Part shown: one piece after another, positions 1-5,708 of the stretch
How positions within the stretch are numbered: position 1 is the first letter of the stretch
How the letters are laid out: each line of letters starts with the position of its first letter
From: CAYXGE01 sp964464435
Lineage (GTDB): Bacteria; Pseudomonadota; Gammaproteobacteria; Burkholderiales; Methylophilaceae
DNA: 6,784 bases
Assembly (NCBI GenBank): GCA_964464435.1
Contig: CAYXGE010000097.1
Span: 1 to 6,784 of the forward strand
Reading direction: 5' to 3'
The notes under the pieces: generated by a model
Told to the model about the DNA's origin: nothing
The model's database searches: none
What the model saw: only the letters and a program-made list of their open reading frames with translations
Translations under genes and position numbers: made by a program

Positions 1-891
1 CCAATCCCAATAGATTGGGTAGCGAATCAAACTTGCGGCCACCAAAGTCTGCAAATTAATTTTACGCTTTCTAAAAGGTATTTCTTTTACCTTATCGATA
101 GTTAAACCCCATCCTGCGTAAAATGGTATGCCATAGGTCACTACTGTTTTGTGTCTTAACAACGCATCAAAACCAGCTAATGAAGACAAGGTATGCACTT
201 CATCAGCCACTTCAATCAGCGAGATAATATCAGCATTAGTGTCTAACACATCACATAGCGACTGCGCTTCAATTAACCCCCTTCTGTTACCAGACAATAC
301 ATCTGGGTGTGGCTTATACACAATGAATGCATGTGGATTTTGGCTACGCACGGTTTGCAATAATACTTCTATGGTTTTAATTTGCGCAGAACCCAATTGC
401 ACGGATGCATCATCCGCTACTTGACCAGGCACTAATATCACCTTTTTTGCTTCAGGTTTTTGCCAAGCAATCGCCTGTCTACCCAAATTATACTTAGTTA
501 AGCCTGCTTTACAGATGGCCTGCCTTAAACTTTCAGCACGCGTTAATTCAGCTTGTGTGAACTCTGTATTATTTAGTATTTCCGTTAAATTATTGGGTCT
601 AGTCGCATCAAAATAAATGCCTTGGCTATCCAGTATTTGACTCATAGGGGCTATTAAATCTGAACCTAACCCAGCAGAATGCAAAAAGCCATCCTCCATC
701 CTCACGACCCTTGCCTGCTCTGGCATCCCAGTCAATTTTCTTGCGCCCCAAGTGATTATGATGTCTTGCGCATTTGGGTTGGATGTCCAGACAATATGCT
801 TTGCAAAAGTATGAATAAAGGGCTTGGCAAATGGGCGTTTCCAAAGGCTAAACCCCACCGCTTGAATTCGCGCACATGTTGGCAAATGCAA
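1..891 (-). CDS. KpsC-like capsule glycosyltransferase, single-module, 3' end cut by window edge
   Basis: An open frame of 297 codons runs to the left edge without a stop. It matches the C-terminal module of KpsC, the retaining beta-Kdo transferase (CAZy GT99) that builds the Kdo linker of group 2 capsules at the inner-membrane face. Visible landmarks are ITWGARK (46-52), RMEDGFLHSAGLGSDL (64-79), GIYFDATRP (91-99), KYNLG (133-137), VPGQVADDAS (154-163), VYKPHPDVLSGNRRG (191-205), ADEVHTLSSLAGFDALL (229-245), YGIPFYAGWGLT (253-264) and RYPIYWDW (290-297). Canonical KpsC is about 670 residues with two such modules; here the frame opens just before the module, directly after the upstream gene's stop, so only one module is present. 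The TTG start at 891 follows that stop (893-895) by 1 base, with AAGAGG at 902-907 as ribosome site; no in-frame ATG occurs before residue 56. The family call is firm, but the sugar transferred is unknown: single-module relatives need not use Kdo. Confidence 0.88.
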   Translation of the reverse strand, partial: MHLPTCARIQAVGFSLWKRPFAKPFIHTFAKHIVWTSNPNAQDIIITWGARKLTGMPEQARVVRMEDGFLHSAGLGSDLIAPMSQILDSQGIYFDATRPNNLTEILNNTEFTQAELTRAESLRQAICKAGLTKYNLGRQAIAWQKPEAKKVILVPGQVADDASVQLGSAQIKTIEVLLQTVRSQNPHAFIVYKPHPDVLSGNRRGLIEAQSLCDVLDTNADIISLIEVADEVHTLSSLAGFDALLRHKTVVTYGIPFYAGWGLTIDKVKEIPFRKRKINLQTLVAASLIRYPIYWDW

Positions 892-892
892 T

Positions 893-1935
893 TTAACTTA
901 ACCTCTTAATAAGCGCATCTACTTTCTCAAAATGCGTTTTCCAAGTGGGCAACGTTAAGCTTTGCATACGCGCAATCTGCGCTTGGCGTTTCGGGTGTTG
1001 TGCATCCATATATTCAAGTATCAATTGATGCCATGCAAGACTATCTAAAGGGTCTAGGTACTCAGGCACCTCATGAGCAAACTCTTTAAACACTGCTAAA
1101 TCACTCGCAATTACAGGTACCTTGAGTTGTAAAGCTTCGGTAATGGGTAGGCCAAATCCTTCCGTTAAACTTGGAAACAACAAAGCATTTGAAAAGAGCA
1201 AAATATTGGCGAGTTGTGTATCTGAGCAGTCTGATAGCTCAATCACATAGCCTTTTAGCTTTTCACAACGTTCCAATAAATCAACGACATGATCACATTC
1301 CCAGCCACGTCGTCCAATAATCACNNNNNNNNNNNNNNNNNNNNNNNNNNNNNNNNNNNNNNNNNNNNNNNNNNNNNNNNNNNNNNNNNNNNNNNNNNNN
1401 NNNNNNNNNNNNNNNNNNNNNNNNTCAACGCATCCAGCGTGTGTTGCGAATTGGTCACAATACCTGCAGCCATTTTCAAAGCATGTTTAATTCTGGCTTT
1501 ATGCTGAATGTCATCCCCTTTGCGCACAAACTCTGGGTGCGTAATCGGGATTAAATCATGCACCATAAACAAAGGCTTAATACCACGCAACCTCAGTGGC
1601 ATCGCATATTCTCGATGTTCTAACCCTGTGTGGCTAACATTAATAAGTATGACATTTTTATAACTTCGCCAAGCCCGCACCCAACCTATCATCCTCGCTT
1701 TTAGTAGCAAACGCTTTAAAAGAAGTTTTGTTGAAATTTTAGGATTTAAAAGCGCATCAAACATCTTCCTTGAGTCTGATGTTGAAAGCACCGCATTAAA
1801 CGCACCCTCACTCAGCACTGCTAAGGCTTGCGATTGAAAATGTGCAATATAAGCCAAGCAAACGCGGTCAACCCCTGTTGGTAGCAAACCTTTTTGATAA
1901 CGTGAAACTAAACGAGATACATCAATCAATATCAT
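893..1935 (-). CDS. GT4-type (family 1) glycosyltransferase, interrupted by assembly gap
   Basis: Two fragments make one GT-B glycosyltransferase. The N-terminal part (1935 to 1425, 170 residues) begins MILIDVSRLV and carries PTGVDRVCLAYIAHF and the conserved MVHDLIPITHPEF, as in acceptor-side domains of capsule/EPS glycosyltransferases. The C-terminal part (1324 to 893, 143 residues after the gap) begins VIIGRRGWECD and carries the nucleotide-sugar site FPSLTEGFGLPITEAL, which contains the GT4 E-x7-E signature, followed by VPVIASD. The gap removes the end of the acceptor domain and the inter-domain segment; relatives suggest roughly 70-90 missing residues. Taken literally, the 100 Ns put the halves in different frames (1935 and 1324 differ by 611 bases), which is expected of a placeholder gap and does not show a pseudogene. 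The protein should act in the cytoplasm or at the membrane face, adding a sugar from an activated donor; donor and acceptor are unknown. The start is 42 bases after the cysC stop, with no good ribosome site. The next gene begins 1 base past its stop. Confidence 0.85.
902..907 (-). promoter_or_regulatory. Ribosome binding site for the KpsC-like gene (TTG start)
   Basis: AAGAGG on the minus strand lies 10 bases before the TTG at 891-889, inside the last codons of the glycosyltransferase gene. It is the only Shine-Dalgarno-like sequence near the start of this frame. An in-frame stop at 898-900 limits any upstream extension. The spacing is a little long. Confidence 0.5.
1325..1424. other. Assembly gap of 100 Ns
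   Basis: Exactly 100 undetermined bases lie inside the glycosyltransferase gene. A round number of 100 is the usual placeholder for a scaffold gap of unknown length. The coding frames on either side are not in register across 100 bases, and the protein family suggests that more sequence is missing (about 210-270 bases, an inference from usual family length). Confidence 0.95.
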
Positions 1936-1977
1936 AGTTTGACTAATGATGAATTGGTTAAAAACTTCATGTGTAAT

Positions 1978-2586
1978 TTAATTTGCAGATTGCAGAATTT
2001 GACGTTGTTTTAAATAAGAAAGTATCTGCTCTAAACAATCCTCAATTGGGGTTTCAGCAGTTTTAATAGTCAAGTCAGGCTGAATGGGTGCTTCATAAGG
2101 TGCAGAAACCCCCGTAAAGTTTTTAACTAGACCTTCACGTGCTTTTTTATACAAGCCTTTGACATCGCGGTTTTCACAGGCTTCTATGGGACAATCACAA
2201 TAAATTTCAATAAACTGCTCTGCGCCTACCAAAGCCTTAACTTTTGCTCTCTCTTTTGCATAGGGTGAAATAAATGCAGTTAAGGTTATCAACCCTGCCT
2301 CTAACATTAACTTAGATACTTCAGCGACGCGACGAATATTTTCTACTCTATCTTGCTCAGAAAACCCTAAATCCGCGCACAAACCATGCCGCACATTATC
2401 ACCATCCAATACAAAGCTATTGCAGCCTAACTGGAATAATCGCTCCTCTACTGCATGTGCTAAGGTAGACTTACCTGAGCCAGAAAGCCCAGTAAACCAA
2501 ATCAGCACACTCTGATGATTTGACTTTTGATTGCGCATAGACTTTGTAACAGTGGCATGATGCCAAACCGTATTTTCAGACTTCAT
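1978..2586 (-). CDS. cysC: Adenylylsulfate (APS) kinase CysC
   Basis: The 202-residue protein phosphorylates adenosine 5'-phosphosulfate with ATP to give PAPS, in the cytoplasm. All family landmarks are present: P-loop GLSGSGKST (33-41), DGDNVRHGL (61-69), FSEQDRVENIRRVAEV (75-90), FISPYAKER (105-113), the segment DVKGLYKKAREG (141-152) and the lid region FTGVSAPYEAP (157-167). Length is normal for a monofunctional enzyme; there is no fused CysN (sulfurylase) domain. It is the first gene of the left arm and faces the export operon. No cysD, cysN or cysH is nearby, and the downstream genes are two glycosyltransferases. This suggests the PAPS is meant for sulfation of a glycan and not for cysteine synthesis, as NodQ supplies PAPS in rhizobia; this role is inference, since no sulfotransferase lies in the window. 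The ATG start at 2586 is preceded by a weak AAGAAG about 11 bases upstream; the first 25 or so residues before the conserved core are variable and could be over-long. Confidence 0.96.
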   Translation of the reverse strand: MKSENTVWHHATVTKSMRNQKSNHQSVLIWFTGLSGSGKSTLAHAVEERLFQLGCNSFVLDGDNVRHGLCADLGFSEQDRVENIRRVAEVSKLMLEAGLITLTAFISPYAKERAKVKALVGAEQFIEIYCDCPIEACENRDVKGLYKKAREGLVKNFTGVSAPYEAPIQPDLTIKTAETPIEDCLEQILSYLKQRQILQSAN

Positions 2587-2735
2587 CTTAATTTCATCTT
2601 CTTTAACATTAAGCGCAAAACATGATTATAGTATGGCTTGGTATACAAATTATAGCTAACTGATTAATTATCGTAATTTCAACTTCATTGTTAAAAATTT
2701 TAAATTGATTAAATTAAATACCTTTTTGATCTCTG

Positions 2736-2756
2736 CACAAAGCATAGTACTTTGTG
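2736..2756. promoter_or_regulatory. 21-base inverted repeat, operator-like
   Basis: CACAAAG (2736-2742), 7 bases, CTTTGTG (2750-2756) is a perfect 7-base inverted repeat, 57 bases upstream of the OPX start. Arm and spacer size fit the binding site of a dimeric regulator. No T-run follows on either strand, so it is not an intrinsic terminator. It could also fold as an RNA hairpin if the transcript starts upstream. Function is inferred from symmetry and position only. Confidence 0.4.
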
Positions 2757-2770
2757 ATGATTATGAGTTG

Positions 2771-2787
2771 TGAGAGAATAACTCTCA
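2771..2787. promoter_or_regulatory. 17-base inverted repeat just upstream of the OPX gene
   Basis: TGAGAG (2771-2776), AATAA, CTCTCA (2782-2787) is a perfect 6-base inverted repeat ending 25 bases before the OPX start codon. It may be a second operator half-site pair or a small 5'-UTR hairpin. No T-run follows. It lies next to a direct repeat of TTGTGA (2752-2757 and 2768-2773), the first copy of which overlaps the neighbouring dyad. Confidence 0.3.
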
Positions 2788-2812
2788 GTTTAAATATTGT
2801 TCCATTAAAAAA

Positions 2813-3973
2813 ATGCAAAAAATAATTACTTTACAAACTACTATCATATTTACACTTATTCTAAGCTTGTTAAGTGCTTGTAGTGGTCTTCCAACTTCTG
2901 GGTTTGGTCGAAAAGAAGTTGAGAAAAAAACAGAACAACCGAATATGCAAGGCATTCAAGTGATTGATGTAACGGATGCCATAGCGCAAAAACTTTATAA
3001 AAAACAGTCGAATCAATTATTCTCTGAGGCATTTGGCTCTGAAGCTACCAATAACCTATTAATCGGCCTAGGCGATACCCTTGAAATCTCCATTTGGGAG
3101 GCGCCGCCCGCCACGCTGTTTGGTGGAACAGATAAAAGCATGGCCTTTGCACCCTCTAAAATTACCTTACCTGAACAAACTGTGAGTGCTGATGGCAATA
3201 TTGTGGTGCCTTTTGCAGGGCAAATCAAAGCTTCAGGTAGAACACTCAGTCAAATTGAAAAAGACATTACCAATAAGTTAAAAGGCAAAGCCAATCAGCC
3301 GCAAATTATTGCCAAACTAATTAGAAACCAAACATCAAATGTGACCGTCGTTGGTGAGTTTGCCAGCAATGTTAGGATGCCACTAAGCCCGCGTGGCGAG
3401 CGCCTACTAGACGCCATTGCAGCGGCAGGCGGGGTCAAACAACCCATCAATAAAATGACCGTACAAATTTCTCGTGATGATGCAGTACATGCGATGCCGC
3501 TCGAAACCATAATCAAAGACCCTAAGCAGAATATTGCGCTAAAATCAGGCGATGTCATTACCGCACTGTTTCAACCCAATAGTTTTACCGCGCTTGGTGC
3601 AACAGGAAAAAACGAAGAAATTAACTTTGAGGCACAAGGTATCTCTTTAGCACAAGCACTCGCCAGAACAGGCGGTTTAGTCGATACCCGTGCAGACGCA
3701 CAAGGCGTGTTTTTGTTTAGATTTGAGCCTGCAGATGCCATGGAATGGCCACAACAACCTGTGGCAAAAACAGCGGATGGTAAGGTCCCTGTGATATATC
3801 GCATTAACCTTAAAGACCCAAGCAGCTTCTTTGTAGCGCAATCATTTCAAATGAGTAATAAAGATGTACTTTATATCTCTAATGCGCCCATTACTGAGTT
3901 GCAAAAATTCTTGAATGTGTTGTTCTCAATTACATTCCCGCTACTCAATGCTACTACTGTGTTATCACAGTAA
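2813..3973 (+). CDS. Outer-membrane polysaccharide export lipoprotein (OPX/Wza family)
   Basis: A 386-residue lipoprotein that should form the outer-membrane and periplasmic channel for a surface polysaccharide. The signal peptide (1-22) ends in the lipobox LSAC with the lipidated Cys at 23 and Ser at +2, which predicts outer-membrane sorting; SGLPTSG follows, as in Wza-type proteins. The Poly_export (PES) domain spans about 82-170, with LLIGLGDTLEISIWEA (82-97) and VSADGNIVVPFAGQI (124-138). A first SLBB-like repeat is about 175-250, with VVGEFASNVRMPLSPRGE then LLDAIAAAGGV, and a second about 258-355, with ISLAQALARTGGLVDTRADA. The C-terminal segment ITELQKFLNVLFSITFPLL (360-378) is an amphipathic helix, as in the OPX helices that cross the outer membrane. 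Length matches Wza (about 380). It leads the right-hand operon, 25 bases before the ABC transporter. No Shine-Dalgarno sequence precedes the ATG, only an A-run, but this start gives a perfect signal peptide. The family call is secure; the polymer exported is unknown. Confidence 0.94.
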   Translation: MQKIITLQTTIIFTLILSLLSACSGLPTSGFGRKEVEKKTEQPNMQGIQVIDVTDAIAQKLYKKQSNQLFSEAFGSEATNNLLIGLGDTLEISIWEAPPATLFGGTDKSMAFAPSKITLPEQTVSADGNIVVPFAGQIKASGRTLSQIEKDITNKLKGKANQPQIIAKLIRNQTSNVTVVGEFASNVRMPLSPRGERLLDAIAAAGGVKQPINKMTVQISRDDAVHAMPLETIIKDPKQNIALKSGDVITALFQPNSFTALGATGKNEEINFEAQGISLAQALARTGGLVDTRADAQGVFLFRFEPADAMEWPQQPVAKTADGKVPVIYRINLKDPSSFFVAQSFQMSNKDVLYISNAPITELQKFLNVLFSITFPLLNATTVLSQ

Positions 3974-3988
3974 ATCAAAGAATTCATT

Positions 3989-3992
3989 GGAG
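3989..3992 (+). promoter_or_regulatory. Ribosome binding site that fixes the TTG start of the ABC transporter
   Basis: GGAG lies 6 bases before the TTG at 3999-4001, an ideal spacing. The first in-frame ATG is at residue 33, beyond the first membrane segment, so this site decides the start in favour of TTG. Confidence 0.75.
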
Positions 3993-3998
3993 CATTAA

Positions 3999-5708
3999 TT
4001 GAAAGCATATCTCGAAAAAGTCACTTTTTTCTTCAGATACGCATGGGTGTTTAGTCTATTTATTAATATCAGCTTATTACTCTCGCCACTCTATATGTTG
4101 CAGATATACGATAGAGTGCTCACTTCAAGAAGCTTGCCTACATTAATCATGCTAAGTATCGCCATGCTCGTTGCCTTGATTATTTATACCATTTTAGAAA
4201 CTTTACGTTCACGCATTCTAGTACAAGCAGGCCTCGCTCTGGATAGCTTACTATCTCCACAAGTACTAAATGAATCTTTTGCAAAACAAAGCACAGACAC
4301 CAACAAGCAAAACAATACCCCAACCAGAGATGTTGCGGTTGTTAGGCAATATTTAACAGGAAACGGCATCTTTGCTTTTTTTGACGCGCCGTGGGCCATC
4401 GTATTTTTAGCCATTATTTTCATCATGCATTGGATGCTAGGGGTAACGGCACTCGTCGGTATGATTATTTTATTTGGGCTAGCTATATTAGACGAAAGAA
4501 AAACACGCCATCTATTACTAGAGGCCAATGTGGTCGCACGCCAATCCAACCAATACATTGAGTCCGCACTCAGAAATAAAGACACCATTACTGCAATGGG
4601 CATGCGCCAAGCTGTGATTGACCGCTGGCAACGCATTAACCATAAAGTGTTGCATGCTCAAGCCACGGCAAGCGATAAATCTGGCTTATTTTTAGCTAGC
4701 ACCAAGGGTATCCGAACCCTCTTGCAATCTTTAATGCTAGGGCTTGGCGCCTACCTTGTAATCACCGAAAACTTAAGTTCAGGCATTATGATTGCCGCCA
4801 CCATTTTACTTGGTAAAGCTACAGCTCCTATAGAGCTTGCCATCTCAGGTTGGAAAGGCTTTATCGATGCGCGTGCCTCATATCACCGCCTCAATAGCTT
4901 GTTAAACCAACAACATGCGCAAAAAAATACAATCAACTTACCGACCCCAATTGGCAATATCAGCACTGAGCGCATTGTCTTTAAAGCATCAGAAGACACC
5001 CCGCCCATCATTAAAGGCATATCTTTTCAATTAAATGCAGGTGAGTCACTGGCCATCATTGGCCCCAGTGCTGCAGGTAAATCCACCTTACTCAAGTTGT
5101 TAATTGGCATATGGCAACCGCAATCAGGTGAAGTCCGCATTGATGGTGCGAATATCAAAGACTGGTCAGACTTAACTCTGGGTCAACATCTAGGATATTT
5201 ACCGCAAGATATTGCATTATTAAGTGGCACCGTTGCTGAAAATATTGCACGTATGCAAGATGCAACTGCCAACTCAGAAGCCGTCATTGAGGCTGCAAAA
5301 TTAGCAGGCGCACATGAAATGATTTTAAAACTACCCAAAGGCTACGATACAGAGTTGGGTGAAAATGCTACGGCGCTTTCTGGCGGGCAACGCCAAAGAA
5401 TTGGCTTAGCCAGAGCGTTGTTTAAAACACCCAAAGTGATTATTTTAGATGAACCAAACTCAAACCTTGATAACGATGGAGAAGTTGCACTTATTGAAGC
5501 GATTAAACAGCTTAAAACATTAAAATCTACTGTGATATTTGTTACGCATAAACCAAGCTTAGTAAATTATGCTGAAAAACTCATGATATTGGATAGTGGC
5601 AATATTGTCGCTTACGATGCAAGAGAAATCGTACTTGCACAAATGCAGGCCAATCAAGCAAAAAACAGCGCTGTGCAAAGCATCAAGCCCACGCAAAAGG
5701 CCTCATAA
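3999..5708 (+). CDS. Type I secretion permease/ATPase, PrtD family ABC transporter
   Basis: A 569-residue half-transporter with fused membrane and ATPase domains, expected to work as an inner-membrane homodimer. There is no N-terminal C39 peptidase or C39-like domain; the protein begins at the membrane domain, as PrtD does, and its length is typical. Membrane segments are about 12-34, 47-67, 129-147, 149-164 and one or two within 242-275; the family motif SPLYMLQIYDRVLTSRS spans 29-45. The ATPase has Walker A GPSAAGKST (355-363), Q-loop Gln403, signature LSGGQRQ (460-466), Walker B IILDEP (481-486) with the PrtD-like NSNLD D-loop, and switch His517, so it looks active. The known family, with an HlyD-type adaptor and TolC, exports unfolded proteins with C-terminal signals. 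Here it sits between an OPX lipoprotein and an HlyD gene. Relatives near polysaccharide genes include the atrD-type genes of sphingan clusters. Substrate, protein or glycan-linked, cannot be told from sequence. The TTG start has a strong ribosome site; its stop abuts the next ATG. Confidence 0.94.
   Translation: MKAYLEKVTFFFRYAWVFSLFINISLLLSPLYMLQIYDRVLTSRSLPTLIMLSIAMLVALIIYTILETLRSRILVQAGLALDSLLSPQVLNESFAKQSTDTNKQNNTPTRDVAVVRQYLTGNGIFAFFDAPWAIVFLAIIFIMHWMLGVTALVGMIILFGLAILDERKTRHLLLEANVVARQSNQYIESALRNKDTITAMGMRQAVIDRWQRINHKVLHAQATASDKSGLFLASTKGIRTLLQSLMLGLGAYLVITENLSSGIMIAATILLGKATAPIELAISGWKGFIDARASYHRLNSLLNQQHAQKNTINLPTPIGNISTERIVFKASEDTPPIIKGISFQLNAGESLAIIGPSAAGKSTLLKLLIGIWQPQSGEVRIDGANIKDWSDLTLGQHLGYLPQDIALLSGTVAENIARMQDATANSEAVIEAAKLAGAHEMILKLPKGYDTELGENATALSGGQRQRIGLARALFKTPKVIILDEPNSNLDNDGEVALIEAIKQLKTLKSTVIFVTHKPSLVNYAEKLMILDSGNIVAYDAREIVLAQMQANQAKNSAVQSIKPTQKAS
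5695..5700 (+). promoter_or_regulatory. Ribosome binding site for the HlyD-family gene
   Basis: AAAAGG, inside the last codons of the ABC transporter gene, lies 8 bases before the ATG at 5709. It favours that ATG over the in-frame ones at 5733 and 5742. Confidence 0.5.

Larger units (their letters stand above)
2587..2812. promoter_or_regulatory. Divergent AT-rich intergenic region between cysC and the export operon
   Basis: These 226 bases separate two divergent genes and must contain the promoters for both arms, unless cysC is read from elsewhere. The stretch is strongly AT-rich, with A/T tracts around 2690-2720. On the minus strand a perfect TATAAT lies at 2630-2625, about 39 bases before the cysC ATG, and another at 2654-2649; neither has a convincing -35 box. 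On the plus strand TTAACA (2603-2608), 18 bases, then TATAGT (2627-2632) is the best sigma-70-like pair, overlapping the minus-strand -10. A weaker pair nearer the export gene is TTGTGA (2768-2773), 17 bases, TAAATA (2791-2796). Two inverted repeats (listed separately) lie in its right third. No open frame of note was seen. Confidence 0.6.

Noticed and set aside
149..424. Plus-strand open frame of 91 codons
   Set aside because: It lies antisense to the KpsC-like gene, whose conserved motifs run through the whole stretch; the translation has no recognisable domain.
626..844. Minus-strand open frame of 72 codons
   Set aside because: It is in another frame of the same strand as the KpsC-like gene; the true frame there contains the RMEDGFLHSAGLGSDL motif.
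1932..1970. Minus-strand 12-residue leader-like frame (MKFLTNSSLVKL) whose TGA overlaps the glycosyltransferase ATG
   Set aside because: The overlap would allow translational coupling, but there is no ribosome site before its ATG and the frame is short enough to arise by chance.
2634..2648. TGGCTTGGTATAC as a possible sigma-54 promoter
   Set aside because: The GG is not followed by GC at the required 10-base spacing.
2691..2703. TTAAAA-A-TTTTAA palindrome
   Set aside because: Such symmetry is expected by chance in a stretch that is nearly all A and T.
3974..3998. Possible terminator or internal promoter between the OPX and ABC genes
   Set aside because: The 25-base gap holds no stem-loop with T-run and no promoter-like pair; it holds the ribosome site of the ABC gene.
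4184..4636. Minus-strand open frame of 150 codons
   Set aside because: It is fully antisense to the membrane domain of the ABC transporter, has a Cys/Met/Ser-rich unstructured look, and no ribosome site was evident.
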